Origin: Komagataeibacter xylinus
Lineage (GTDB): Bacteria; Pseudomonadota; Alphaproteobacteria; Acetobacterales; Acetobacteraceae
Direction: 5' to 3'
Assembly (NCBI RefSeq): GCF_031081985.1
Contig: NZ_JARWSK010000010.1
Coordinates: forward strand, 62,001-126,000
DNA length: 64,000 nucleotides
Part shown: in pieces, positions 27,924 through 37,649 of the stretch
Layout: every line of letters starts with the position of its first letter
Numbering within the stretch: the first letter of the stretch is position 1
The notes under the pieces: generated by a model
The model's database searches: none
Seen by the model: the letters and a program-made list of their open reading frames with translations, nothing else
What the model was told of the DNA's origin: nothing
Program-made: the position numbers and the translations under genes

Positions 27924-30338
27924 ATGGATACATTTAACGTTACCGGAATTTCATTTCTGTTATATAGGATATCTCCCTTACGAAAATCGGTAAAAATCTA
28001 CCGATCCGCACTTCTCTTCAGCCTCTCCCCCATCTTCCTATTAGGAAATTCGGCATTCGCTGCTGAGTCGCCGCCGCGCCAGGTCAGCGCAGCGCGTAAG
28101 ACGTCGACACCTGCCAATACCTCGCAGGGCAATGGCTCGACAGGGGGGAGGATTGGAGGAAAGACAGAAAATATTCATGTGCATCAGCAATCCCATACGG
28201 CTCAGTTGCGCGAAAAAGTCCAGAAAACGCCTTCATCTGTTTCGATCCTGTCGGCCGAGCGCTTGCGTGAGCTGGGCGTCACGGATGTGAGACAACTCAG
28301 CAACCAGACTCCCAATCTGTATCAGCCTCGAGCAACCGTAGGATTTTCCGCCACAAATTATTTTATCCGCGGGATCGGCGAACTTGATCCGCAGGGTGAA
28401 CCGTCCGTGGGCACATATGTTGATGGAGTGTATCTTCCACGCAATATAGGTACCATGCAGGAACTTCTGGACGTTGATAATGTTCAGATTGATCGTGGTC
28501 CCGTGGGCTTTGATTATGGTCATCAGGCAGAGGGCGGGGCAGTCCGTATCAATACGCTCGCTCCCACCAACGCACGGCATCTCAGTCTTCTGGCAGGTTA
28601 CGGTACGTATAACGAATATCGTATTGCTGGCATGGCGAGCGGTGCGCTCGTCAAGGACAAGGTATATGCCAGCCTTTCATTTGATCGGCATGCGAGAGAC
28701 GGTATAGACCATAATTACACGCTCGACCGACAGGAAAATGATATCGATTTTTCTCAGGCACGTGGCAAGATTCGCTTCACGCCCAATAGTCGATGGGATA
28801 TTACATTAGCTTTTGACGGAACGGTTGATAACAGTTCCAATCGTGGATACGGAAATATAAACAACACATACCAATATGGACTTTATTCTTCTGTCTATAC
28901 TCAAAACAATTATAGTGAAATAGGTTTTACGGGAAACATAAACTATATTATAAACGATCATCTTTCCCTACATTCCACAACTGGAATCCGGGGATATGAC
29001 AATATCGGAATGTACGACAATTATGGTTCATATTATGCCCAGAGTTCACAATGGGTGAAATATACGGACCGCTCTTATTCCGAGAATCTGAGCCTGCATG
29101 GTGTTTATAACAAGATATCCTTTACTACAGGCGCGTTTTTTGAATATGAGGACTGGTATACCAACCGTCGTGCGAATACGCCTGCCAACGGTTTCCTGGG
29201 TGCTACCGCGTCCCCTGCCATATCAGCAGATCAGCTTTATACTCCGGTATATTCTGTGATCGATCAGCAAACACGGAACTGGGCAGTTTACGGGCAGGCT
29301 GAATATAAAATCACTCCCAGACTTACTGCCACCGCTGCCCTGCGTTTTAACTGGGAGGACCATTCAAATTCTTCCACGCTGAATTATCTTGCTCATACGG
29401 CCAATCATGAAGTGGGCTGGGCCCAGGATATTGCAACGTTGTTTGGTACGCCGGGGGCAGCCGCATGGGCATACGAAGCGGAAGCCCATAAAAGCTGGTT
29501 TCAACTTTTGCCCAAGGGTACATTGAGCTGGCAGGCACTGCCAAACCTCATGCCCTATGTTTCCATCTCTCAGGGTAGTAAATCGGGAGGTTTCGACTAT
29601 CGTGCGCAGACACCAGGTGTTCCACAACAGGCTACTAGCCCGTACAATCCTGAAATGGTTACGACATATGAAATTGGTGTAAAGACGAGCCCACTCCCAC
29701 GGATACTGACTTTTAATGGAGCGCTATTCTATAATAATTTTGATAATATACAGATGACCACCTACAATCCCACTACCGGCGTATCCGAGCGCTTCAATGC
29801 AGGGAAAGGACATTCTGTCGGAGCGGAAATTGAGACAACAGCGCAGGTAACGCGTGCATGGGATATTCATTATACAGCATCATACCTCTATTCCAGGCTC
29901 GATGAGTTCTATGGCCGTCCATCTGCCGCCACCGTTCTGGCTAACAACACCAGCTATAATACAACACCACGTGCGGGCAACGTGCTACCATATTCACCAC
30001 GTTTCCAGATGAGTGCTTCGACCAGCTATCGTCTGCCACTGCCGCGCGTTGCCGGGCAATTGCGGATTGGCGCAGATGTATCATTCCAGTCATCACTGTT
30101 CCTGGATGGAAATGAAAATGCGCAGACGCGTCTGCCTGACCAGACTTATGTCAATGCCATCGCTATATGGACAAGCCCCGATCAGCGCTGGACCGTAACC
30201 GGGCAGGCGCGCAATCTGTTAAATCATCGGTACCCGCAGACATTGTCATATTTTTACAGCGGCGGTGTGGGCACGGGGTATGCCGCAGCCTACTCGGACC
30301 CACGCACCATTTATGTCACGGCACAGTTCAGGTTGTAA
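27924..30338 (+). CDS. TonB-dependent outer-membrane receptor
   Basis: An 804-residue receptor. A signal peptide ends near NSAFAAESPP; a TonB-box region is followed by the plug (TPSSVSILSAERLRELGVTD, YFIRGIGELDPQGEPSVGTY, VQIDRGPVGFDYGHQAEGGA) from about residue 95 to 210, then the 22-strand barrel ending YVTAQFRL. The pattern resembles receptors annotated for siderophores or complex organic ligands; the ligand is unknown. The gene and 200 bases before it are visibly A+T-richer than neighbours, suggesting foreign origin. It converges with a second receptor gene. Confidence 0.93.
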   Translation: MDTFNVTGISFLLYRISPLRKSVKIYRSALLFSLSPIFLLGNSAFAAESPPRQVSAARKTSTPANTSQGNGSTGGRIGGKTENIHVHQQSHTAQLREKVQKTPSSVSILSAERLRELGVTDVRQLSNQTPNLYQPRATVGFSATNYFIRGIGELDPQGEPSVGTYVDGVYLPRNIGTMQELLDVDNVQIDRGPVGFDYGHQAEGGAVRINTLAPTNARHLSLLAGYGTYNEYRIAGMASGALVKDKVYASLSFDRHARDGIDHNYTLDRQENDIDFSQARGKIRFTPNSRWDITLAFDGTVDNSSNRGYGNINNTYQYGLYSSVYTQNNYSEIGFTGNINYIINDHLSLHSTTGIRGYDNIGMYDNYGSYYAQSSQWVKYTDRSYSENLSLHGVYNKISFTTGAFFEYEDWYTNRRANTPANGFLGATASPAISADQLYTPVYSVIDQQTRNWAVYGQAEYKITPRLTATAALRFNWEDHSNSSTLNYLAHTANHEVGWAQDIATLFGTPGAAAWAYEAEAHKSWFQLLPKGTLSWQALPNLMPYVSISQGSKSGGFDYRAQTPGVPQQATSPYNPEMVTTYEIGVKTSPLPRILTFNGALFYNNFDNIQMTTYNPTTGVSERFNAGKGHSVGAEIETTAQVTRAWDIHYTASYLYSRLDEFYGRPSAATVLANNTSYNTTPRAGNVLPYSPRFQMSASTSYRLPLPRVAGQLRIGADVSFQSSLFLDGNENAQTRLPDQTYVNAIAIWTSPDQRWTVTGQARNLLNHRYPQTLSYFYSGGVGTGYAAAYSDPRTIYVTAQFRL

Positions 30339-30344
30339 AACCGT

Positions 30345-30384
30345 ATCATACGCGAGGGTATTACTTACTCTCGCGTATGATTTA
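30345..30384 (+). terminator. Hairpin terminator after the TonB receptor gene
   Basis: A perfect 12-base stem (ATCATACGCGAG, 30345-30356, pairing with 30370-30381) with a 13-base loop lies seven bases after the stop codon and is followed by a short T-containing tract. It sits between two convergent genes and could act in the plus direction. The U-run is weak. Confidence 0.6.
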
Positions 30385-30555
30385 TCTGTCATTAGCAACG
30401 ATGCCTGCATGGAAAAGACACCGTCTCCAGAACAGCATTGCGCGCGGGCATGTCCTCAACGGAGTGCCCCCAGAAAGCATCATGAGGCGGTAAGGGTCAG
30501 TTGACTGCCATCAGGCCGTTACTGACTTTTCGCTGTCAGCCAGAAATATCCAAGC

Positions 30556-33087
30556 CTATAGCTTCACATCCGCCTTCAGGTAATAAAATCCACCGTTTAT
30601 GCCAAGCTGCGATGTGCTCATGTAATACTGGGGCACACCCAGGTAGCGGTTTTCCTCCGGCACGCGCGATGGCATGGCATTGAACAGGTTATTGGCCCCC
30701 AGTGTAAAGGACAGTTGCGGCATGACCCGGTAGGTGATGTCCAGATTGGTCACGAATTTGGGGGCATTATGGAATTGGGTAAATGAATAGGCACTGAGGC
30801 TGGAACTGTTCGTTGCCCCCGTATAGTCAGTCAGTTCCGAAGTGGTCTGCCCCCAGCGTATTTCATGCACGCCAACGGTCCATTTGCCATTGCTGCTGGT
30901 AAAGCGGCCACCCCAGATCATCTTGCTGCGCGGGTAGGCTGTTGTAATGTAGGCAATGCTCTGGGCTGTCAGCAGGGATGTGCCATCCGATGCGTCGGCC
31001 TGATGGGTGAGGCGCGTGCGGTTGAGGTTGATGCCTACATCCCAGTCGATTTTGCCGATCCTGCTCCCCAGTCTTGTCGGATATGTCGCGGTAATGTCCA
31101 GCCCCTGCGTGCGCGTGCTTGCCACATTCGCGAACCAGTGGGTGGAGAGCGAACTGCCCCATGAGGCCGCATCGGCGGGCAGCGTGAACCCGTTCATCTG
31201 CAGTGCCGAGAGGGCATTCGTGCCATATACGTTACCGCCCGGCAGGATCTGGTCGCGCAGGTTGATCTGGTAGACATCCGCAGTGATGTGCAACTGCCTG
31301 ACAGGTTCGAGCACGATCCCGCCTGAAACACTGGTCGAGCGTTCCGGCTTGAGTTCACCCGCACCATTCGCGCGCGCGCCGGGTGAATTGGCGGCAATGA
31401 TGCCGCGCGCGGCGGAAGGAGAAACCGCAACGGCGCTGTAATATTCCTGCGCCAGCGTTGGCGCATGGAAACCGTTCGAGATCGTGGCGCGCAGGCCCAG
31501 CCAAGGCAGGGGATCATAACGCAGGGCAACCTTGCCGGTCTGCGTATCGCCTACATCGGTATAATGTTCATATCGACCCGCCAGGTCGAGTTGCAGGTTC
31601 TTTGCCAGGTGGGTCGCGACATCAATATAACCGCCAATAACATCACGGTTGTAATTGCCGGCATTGGCGGCCACGGTTCCCTGCAGGGCATCTGAACCGC
31701 TGCCATAAATGGAATCAGCCGAGCCGGTGGCGATGCTGTAGCTTTCATAGCGGTATGATGCCCCTCCCGCCACGTTGATTGCATGCGGCCAGCCATGAAT
31801 ATGAAAAGCCCTGCTCAGGTCGAACGTGTTGCTCCACTGTTCGTTACTGTAGCCCTGGGCATCAAAATCCGTTGGCGTGCGCCCCGTAGCTGTGGAGAGC
31901 CCCAGGTTGGCTGAACTCGCAATCCCGATCCGGTCGTAATCGCGCCCGTAGACCGATGACAGGTCCCAGTGCCAATGCGCCAGTTCGCCACGCAGGCCTG
32001 CCGTTACTTCCCAGTCGTTTTCATCCATGGTCATGACAGGCGAGTAACCATCAGGATAAAGAGCGGCATAACCCGGGTAGTCCTGCAGGGAACTGGCCGT
32101 GCGATAGTTTTGGAAGGATTCCGCGTGGCGGTGTGCGTATGTTGCCACCGCATAGGCTTCCAGGTTGTCCAGTATATGGTAACCGGCCTTTATGGCCACG
32201 GTTTCGCGTGTCTGTTCCGGTTGCCCCAGCAGCTTGTTGGCCGTGGTGCCGGTACGCAGGTCTGGCGCACTGCGATAGGTATGATCCTCATGCACATAGT
32301 CGCCACTGATATGGATATAGCCGCGATCCGTCAGCTTCGCGCCGCCATCCATGTAGATGCCCTGTTCGAACCCGTCCTTTGACGCGGTGATGCCGGTAAG
32401 GGACTGGGCATGAAAACCATGGTCCTGCTTTTTCAGAATGATGTTCACTACCCCCGCCACCGCGTCGGACCCGTACTGGGCCGAGGCGCCATCGCGCAGG
32501 ATCTCGACATGATCGATCGCGGCAAGTGGAATCATGTCGATGTCAACGGGCGTACTGCCCTGCTGGGGGCCGGGATCAGCATAGATATTGGCCGTGGTAT
32601 GCCGGCGCTTGCCATCAACGAGCACAAGGGTTTCGTTCGGGCTCAGCCCACGCAGGCTGAAGGCCGAGGTCAGGGCCCCTGCATCATATCCGCTCGTGGG
32701 CATGGTCAGTGATGGCGTGAGCTGGGTCAGCGCTTCACGAAGGGAGGGCATGCCCGTCTCGGAAAGCTGGCGTGCCGTGATGATATCGACAGGCGAAATA
32801 CTGTCGCGCGCTTTTTTGCCGATTTCACGCGTGCCGGTCACGATAATGGTCTCGGTGCCAGCCGCGTCCTGTCCGGCTACATGATGAGGGGTAACCACGC
32901 TCAGTTTCCGGGCATGCGATACCGCTGCTGTTTTCTCGCCTTCGGGCTGGTGCTGTTCAGGCAGGGGAGTGCCTGCGCTCTGGGCATGTAGCGGTTCAGC
33001 CAGCAGGCAGAATATGGATGTTGTCCCCAGAAACAGAGGCCGTGTAAAACGGGCAGGGCGGGCCATGATCGAACGGCGTGAGTGCAC
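30556..33087 (-). CDS. TonB-dependent outer-membrane receptor
   Basis: An 843-residue receptor of the iron/cobalamin-type TonB family. Signal peptide (FLGTTSIFCLLAEPLHAQSA), TonB box TETIIVTGTRE, plug domain about residues 85-200 (FSLRGLSPNETLVLVDGKRR, EILRDGASAQYGSDAVAGVV) and a barrel ending YYLKADVKL are all seen. The start is the GTG at 33087, with AGGAG seven bases upstream; the ATG at 33066 lacks such a site. Its G+C content matches the bulk of the window, unlike the facing receptor. No regulator or biosynthesis gene adjoins, so the substrate is open. Confidence 0.94.
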   Translation of the reverse strand: MHSRRSIMARPARFTRPLFLGTTSIFCLLAEPLHAQSAGTPLPEQHQPEGEKTAAVSHARKLSVVTPHHVAGQDAAGTETIIVTGTREIGKKARDSISPVDIITARQLSETGMPSLREALTQLTPSLTMPTSGYDAGALTSAFSLRGLSPNETLVLVDGKRRHTTANIYADPGPQQGSTPVDIDMIPLAAIDHVEILRDGASAQYGSDAVAGVVNIILKKQDHGFHAQSLTGITASKDGFEQGIYMDGGAKLTDRGYIHISGDYVHEDHTYRSAPDLRTGTTANKLLGQPEQTRETVAIKAGYHILDNLEAYAVATYAHRHAESFQNYRTASSLQDYPGYAALYPDGYSPVMTMDENDWEVTAGLRGELAHWHWDLSSVYGRDYDRIGIASSANLGLSTATGRTPTDFDAQGYSNEQWSNTFDLSRAFHIHGWPHAINVAGGASYRYESYSIATGSADSIYGSGSDALQGTVAANAGNYNRDVIGGYIDVATHLAKNLQLDLAGRYEHYTDVGDTQTGKVALRYDPLPWLGLRATISNGFHAPTLAQEYYSAVAVSPSAARGIIAANSPGARANGAGELKPERSTSVSGGIVLEPVRQLHITADVYQINLRDQILPGGNVYGTNALSALQMNGFTLPADAASWGSSLSTHWFANVASTRTQGLDITATYPTRLGSRIGKIDWDVGINLNRTRLTHQADASDGTSLLTAQSIAYITTAYPRSKMIWGGRFTSSNGKWTVGVHEIRWGQTTSELTDYTGATNSSSLSAYSFTQFHNAPKFVTNLDITYRVMPQLSFTLGANNLFNAMPSRVPEENRYLGVPQYYMSTSQLGINGGFYYLKADVKL

Positions 33088-33437
33088 AGTAAGCTCCTGG
33101 GAAAAAAGACAAATCCAGATAGCGCACTATATTATGTGAATTATTTTTTCAACAGTGTTTCTTGTCATTAATGAATGAATTTTCAAGCTGTGTCATATTT
33201 GAAAAACTTAATGAATACAAACCTTTCATGGCCGAATGCACTATGCGCAGGGAATGGGCGCGAAAGCAGGGTATTCGGAAAGATGACATGCCAGATGCCG
33301 CCGCACACGAATTACCGGCAGCGTTAAGTATCAGTATGCAAAAAAGGTGCAGGGCAGTCCCCGTCTGGTTTGCTCACAAGCCGGACAGGGGGAATGAAAA
33401 TCAGGCGATAACAGGGATCATGTGACGCAGCGCAGGA
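33088..33437. other. Intergenic region upstream of the receptor gene
   Basis: About 350 bases. The part nearest 33100-33200 is A+T-rich and should hold the receptor promoter on the minus strand. An 87-codon plus-strand frame (33162-33425) has no ribosome site or family resemblance and is not called. Confidence 0.4.
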
Positions 33438-33983
33438 TCAGGAATGCTGTGCCCATTCGTTCAGTTGATCCACAATCGCCTGCCCGGACAGGGTGCGCGC
33501 ATTGCCCAGTACCAGCGCGTTGTCACCATTGAGCAGCCTGCCTTCGGGCGTAAAGACCAGCACGGCGGGAATGGCCTTGATGGTGACACCGTATTTTCGT
33601 GCGATATCCATGTTATTGTTGAATCGCTCACCCGGGTCTGTCGGGCCGGAAGCGCGATCAACATTGAGGGCTACAACTACGAAGTTCTGGTCAACCCATG
33701 CCGCAATGGCCGGGCGTTTCAGCACGCCTGCCAGTATCTGGCAGTCAGGGCACCAGTTGGCACCGAAATCAAGCAATACTTTCCGGCCAGTCTGCCGCGC
33801 CTGTTGAAAGGCGGCATCAACAGCCTGCTGTGCTCCCTCGGCCGCGCCATAGGGGTGACTGACCGGGATGATGGGGTCCGTGCCGAAGGCAGGAGGTTGC
33901 GGTGCGGCAAAGGCTGTCTGGCCCGCGGGAATGCACAGGGCCAATGCCAGGAAGATTTTTTGAGGCAGGGAAGAATAATTCAT
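33438..33983 (-). CDS. Exported thioredoxin-family protein
   Basis: A 181-residue protein with a signal peptide (MNYSSLPQKIFLALALCIPA, cleavage near TAFA-AP) and a thioredoxin fold carrying LLDFGANWCPDCQIL, a CPDC active site. The cis-Pro region IKAIPAVLVFTPEGRLL is present. It should act in the periplasm as a thiol reductase or chaperone, similar to DUF899/thioredoxin_7-type proteins. The ATG at 33983 has GGGAGCGAT upstream. It stands apart from the sulfur locus but on the same strand, about 270 bases downstream of the ABC ATPase gene. Confidence 0.87.
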   Translation of the reverse strand: MNYSSLPQKIFLALALCIPAGQTAFAAPQPPAFGTDPIIPVSHPYGAAEGAQQAVDAAFQQARQTGRKVLLDFGANWCPDCQILAGVLKRPAIAAWVDQNFVVVALNVDRASGPTDPGERFNNNMDIARKYGVTIKAIPAVLVFTPEGRLLNGDNALVLGNARTLSGQAIVDQLNEWAQHS

Positions 33984-34254
33984 GCATATCGCTCCCGAAT
34001 GAATTCATTCTATTGCAGAAAATAAAAGGGCTTCGGGCACGAAAACCGGCTCATGGCCCTTGAACAGGATAGCTCGGGCAGACAATGGAACCATCTATAA
34101 TCTTCGTCGTATTTTAAAACAACACCATTAATTCGTTGATTATGATATTCTCTTTCCTGATCCGGATTTAACGTCATGTAAACGGCTCCCCGACCATGTG
34201 ATTTCCTCCCGGTCAATCGGGTTTCTGGCCGCATGTTGCGGGTGTCGCTGCTGG

Positions 34255-35022
34255 TTACCAGTCCGCACTATGCCCTAGTTGGACCAGGATATCGCGGCGC
34301 AATGCAAGCAGGTGTGGATCATCGCGATGACGGTGATAGGGCAGGTCGATATTGATATCCGACACCACGCTGGCCGGGCGGGAGCTGAAGGTAATAACCC
34401 TGGTGGCCAGCAATAATGCTTCTTCCACGTCATGCGTGACCATGATGACGGTGAAGCCCCGATCCTGCCACAGGCGTAGCAGTTCGGTCTGCATGGTCAG
34501 CCGTGTCAGGCTGTCCAGCTTGCCAAGGGGTTCATCGAGAATGAGCAGGCGTGGATTATTGACCAGTGCCCGTGCAAGTGCGGCCCGCTGTGCCATGCCG
34601 CCAGAAAGCTGGTGCGGCCAGGCACGTTCAAACCCCTGCAGTCCGACCATGGCAATGGTGGCATCCACCGCCGCGTTATCGACCCTGCCAGAAATATCCT
34701 GACTGAGTGCGACATTGGCCCGTACGCTGCGCCATGGGTAAAGGGTCGGGTCCTGAAACATGACAATCCGGTCAGGGCCGGGGCCGGTTATGGGGGCGCC
34801 ATCGGCCAGTATGCGCCCGGCATGCGGTGCCTCAAGGCCTGCCACCAGCCGCAGCAGGGTGGATTTGCCGCAGCCGGAAGGGCCGAGCAGGGCAATGAAC
34901 TCACCTGGCGCGATATTCAGGTTCACGTTTTCCAGAACGGGGGTAAAACGTCCCCCGATATCATAGCCGTGACTTACATTATCAAGCTGGATACCCAGCG
35001 GGGTCATGGTGGCGTTTACCAT
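34255..35022 (-). CDS. ABC transporter ATP-binding protein, sulfonate/taurine type
   Basis: A 255-residue ATPase of the SsuB/TauB/NrtD group. Walker [20 protein letters not shown]-loop [18 protein letters not shown], signature [18 protein letters not shown] and Walker [18 protein letters not shown] followed by the switch His in [12 protein letters not shown] are intact. It starts seven bases before the permease stop and ends the leftward operon. It powers import of the substrate captured by the binding protein. Confidence 0.93.
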   Translation of the reverse strand: MVNATMTPLGIQLDNVSHGYDIGGRFTPVLENVNLNIAPGEFIALLGPSGCGKSTLLRLVAGLEAPHAGRILADGAPITGPGPDRIVMFQDPTLYPWRSVRANVALSQDISGRVDNAAVDATIAMVGLQGFERAWPHQLSGGMAQRAALARALVNNPRLLILDEPLGKLDSLTRLTMQTELLRLWQDRGFTVIMVTHDVEEALLLATRVITFSSRPASVVSDINIDLPYHRHRDDPHLLALRRDILVQLGHSADW

Positions 35023-36011
35023 TTCAGTCCATCCTTCTGCCAGCCAAGAATACGGTCACGTATACGGAACAGAATGGTGATCAGCCCGGTGCACATAAGG
35101 GACATGACCACAAGGGCAGCATACATGTTGGGATAGGCCGCCCACCCCTGTGCCCACTGCATGTAAAAGCCAAGTCCTGACTTGACGCCCAGCATTTCAG
35201 CCACGACCAGCATGGCAAAGGACATGCCCAGCCCCATGAACAGGCCCACGAATATCTGCGGAGCCGCCGCAGGCAGCGCCACACGAAAAACCAGAAAGCG
35301 GTCACGTGCCCCCATGGTGCGGGCGACGTCGTAATAGGCCGGGTCCACCGCCGAGATGCCCGACCATGTCAGCACAATGACCGGAAAGGCCGAGGCCAGC
35401 GCCATCAGCGCCTCGCTTGCAGCCCAGCTTGAGGGAATGATCACAAAAGCCAGAGGCAGCAGGGCAACAGGCGGGAGCGGGCCAACCAGCCTTATGACGG
35501 GCTGCACCCAGTAGCGGAACCGGGCCGAACGGCCCAGCCCGACCCCAATGGCAATCCCCAGCAGGGACCCCGTGATGTAACCAACCGCGAGCAGGCCCAG
35601 TGAATGGAGCAGGCTGTCCCCCAGTTTGTGCCAGTCCGTCATGAACACATCCAGCAGGTCCTGTGGCGTGCCAAAAAAGGGACGGGGCAGAAGGAGTAGT
35701 TTGGCCTGCACTCCTTCCCACGCAGCAAAGCCGAGGGCGAGGGCGATCATCCACGGTGCTTTTGCCGAAAAGCGCCGCAGCAATGCTGCGGGCACAAGAA
35801 TGATACCCATGATTGCAAATACAATGGCAAGACTGTCAGTGGCCGGAAAATCATCAGCATCCGGCCAGAACCATGTCACAAAAGCAGCGACGAACCACGC
35901 AGGCCCCGCCAGCCAAGGTAAAAGGCCAGATGGCCATGCCTTGCGGGGGGAGATGGCGGCTTCCGGCACGGTGTCGATGTCATGGATGGGGAAGGACGTT
36001 GTCTGGGTCAT
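35016..36011 (-). CDS. ABC transporter permease, sulfonate/nitrate type
   Basis: A 331-residue permease of the SsuC/TauC (BPD_transp_1) group. The EAA loop is EALMALASAFPVIVLTWSGI with VDPAYYDVARTMGARDRFLV. The N-terminal 120 residues hold extra membrane helices beyond the usual six, making it longer than SsuC (263). It overlaps the binding-protein gene by four bases and the ATPase gene by seven. Confidence 0.92.
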   Translation of the reverse strand: MTQTTSFPIHDIDTVPEAAISPRKAWPSGLLPWLAGPAWFVAAFVTWFWPDADDFPATDSLAIVFAIMGIILVPAALLRRFSAKAPWMIALALGFAAWEGVQAKLLLLPRPFFGTPQDLLDVFMTDWHKLGDSLLHSLGLLAVGYITGSLLGIAIGVGLGRSARFRYWVQPVIRLVGPLPPVALLPLAFVIIPSSWAASEALMALASAFPVIVLTWSGISAVDPAYYDVARTMGARDRFLVFRVALPAAAPQIFVGLFMGLGMSFAMLVVAEMLGVKSGLGFYMQWAQGWAAYPNMYAALVVMSLMCTGLITILFRIRDRILGWQKDGLKW

Positions 36012-37090
36012 GCGCTGAACAGGTCCTGTGTGACACGGTTGGCGTAACGTGCGCTATCAAGGGAAGGGCGGAATACGCCGATATCCTTTAACGCATTGGC
36101 ATACTGAACAATTTCATCATGGAATTTCGGCCCTACGCTCTGGTGGTGATGGCCTTCAATCCTGATCATCTGCGCCAAATCTTCGGCGCTGACCTTCGGG
36201 GCATATGGCTTGAAGATGCGCCCGGCTTCATCGGGGTTGCACGCCAGCCACGCACCGGCATCCAGTATGGCGCGGGTTACGGCCACGGCCACTTGGGGTT
36301 CATTACGGATCAGGCTGCCCCGCAGGCCGATCACGCAGCATGCCGCATGGGCCCAGGCGTCTTTCATGTTGTTGTCAATCTCGACAAGCCCGAACTGCCG
36401 TTTCTGCACATAGGTAAACGGATCGGAATCCGTGATGACCTGCACATCCCCGCGCTGAAGTGCCAGCGGCAGCAGGTCGGCGGGATATTGCCGCCACTGC
36501 ACCTCGCTTTCCGGGTCTACACCGGCCTGTTTGAGGCGGATGCCAAAGAAATTACGGTCAGGCCCACCAATATCCGTAACCCCTACGGTCTTGCCGCGCA
36601 GATCGGTCAGTTGCCGAATGGCACTGCCCGGGGGCACAAGCATGTACATGCAGCCCGCATGCAGGCCGCCGACCAGCTTGACGTCAAAACCCTGCTGCAA
36701 TGGCTTGAGCCAGCGCAGCGCCATGCCGGGGGCTGCATCCGCCTTGCCGGTTGACAGGGCTTCAAGCAACTGGTCGGTCGCACCGCCAAAATTGACGTAA
36801 TCAACATCAAGATTGTAGCGGGCAAAAAAGCCTTTCTCCCTGGCAACCGGTATGGCCGCCACACATAGTGCCGTTTCATTCCACGCAATGGTCAGCTTGC
36901 GTGGTGGTCCAGACGGTGGCGCGATGGCCCCGTTCCCTTCTGCCCCCACGCAGGCTCCATTGGCGTCCATGCCGGGCATTTCATCTGCCGCGCGGGCTGA
37001 CGGCCCGCGGCCGGACACGAACGCGGCAATTGTCAGCCCGGTAAGGGAAGTCAGGGCTTCCCGTCGGGAAATTCGGGAAAATATGGACAT
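36008..37090 (-). CDS. ABC transporter substrate-binding protein, sulfonate-like
   Basis: A 360-residue periplasmic binding protein of the NMT1/SsuA-like class. A twin-Arg-like leader (SRREALTSLTGLTIAAF) ends near SARAADE, so it may be exported by Tat. The mature part shows KLTIAWNETALCVAAIPVAR, then NLDVDYVNFGGATDQLLEAL and LRGKTVGVTDIGG, typical of sulfonate, nitrate and thiamine-precursor binders. The stretch before the domain is Cys/Gly-rich (MDANGACVGAEGNG), not usual for the family. AAGG precedes the ATG at 37090. The ligand is probably an organosulfur compound given the neighbours, an inference. Confidence 0.9.
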   Translation of the reverse strand: MSIFSRISRREALTSLTGLTIAAFVSGRGPSARAADEMPGMDANGACVGAEGNGAIAPPSGPPRKLTIAWNETALCVAAIPVAREKGFFARYNLDVDYVNFGGATDQLLEALSTGKADAAPGMALRWLKPLQQGFDVKLVGGLHAGCMYMLVPPGSAIRQLTDLRGKTVGVTDIGGPDRNFFGIRLKQAGVDPESEVQWRQYPADLLPLALQRGDVQVITDSDPFTYVQKRQFGLVEIDNNMKDAWAHAACCVIGLRGSLIRNEPQVAVAVTRAILDAGAWLACNPDEAGRIFKPYAPKVSAEDLAQMIRIEGHHHQSVGPKFHDEIVQYANALKDIGVFRPSLDSARYANRVTQDLFSA

Positions 37091-37115
37091 CGGAAAACCT
37101 TGTTCTGGGCCCGTT

Positions 37116-37649
37116 TCAGGCCGGGAGCAGCGGCAGGGTATGGAACTGACGGTTGAACCAGGTCAGCCCGGTTTCACCGGCGGGATGAACGTGAATGGCT
37201 TCTACCGTGCAGAACAGCACGTCATGCGTGCTGGCGGCATGAATGAGGGCAATGGTACAATCGAGCGTAACCAGCGCATCAGACAGCAAAGGCGCGCCAG
37301 TTACATCGGTACGCCACTCCGCCACCGCGAATTTTTCATCCGGCGTGCGACGGCTGCTGGCAAATATGCCCGCAAGGTCTTCATGCCCCCGTGAAAGAAG
37401 GCTGATCCCGATCACACCGTTCTGAATGAACGCTATATGGGAGCGGTTGTCGCGGTTAAGGCAGACTAGCACTGTGGGTGGTGAAGCACTGACGCTGGTT
37501 ATGGCGGAAACGGTCAGTCCCTGCCGGCCAGCAGGACCGCTGGTGGTTACGACAGTAACAGGCGCGCCCAGTCGGCTCATGGCGTTACGGAAGAGATCGC
37601 CCGTGACATCCGGCACCTGTTCCACAGGCATGATCGTATCAGATTGCAT
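37116..37649 (-). CDS. NAD(P)H:flavin reductase
   Basis: A 177-residue flavin reductase-like (FMN-binding split-barrel) protein, the type that feeds FMNH2 to two-component monooxygenases. Seen are FRNAMSRLGAPVTVVTTSGP, GLTVSAITSVSASPPTVLVC and GISLLSRGHEDLAGIFA. Start 37649 overlaps the peroxiredoxin-like gene by 11 bases; the frame to 37736 lies in that gene. It is 25 bases before the binding-protein gene. It most likely supplies the monooxygenase encoded at 39482-40573, as SsuE does for SsuD, though by a different fold. Confidence 0.9.
   Translation of the reverse strand: MQSDTIMPVEQVPDVTGDLFRNAMSRLGAPVTVVTTSGPAGRQGLTVSAITSVSASPPTVLVCLNRDNRSHIAFIQNGVIGISLLSRGHEDLAGIFASSRRTPDEKFAVAEWRTDVTGAPLLSDALVTLDCTIALIHAASTHDVLFCTVEAIHVHPAGETGLTWFNRQFHTLPLLPA

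Noticed and set aside
33162-33425. 87-codon plus-strand frame between the receptor and thioredoxin genes
   Set aside because: No ribosome-binding site, no recognisable family, and it overlaps the likely receptor promoter.
34010-34234. 74-codon minus-strand frame after the thioredoxin-like gene start
   Set aside because: Irregular composition and no similarity; could not be supported.
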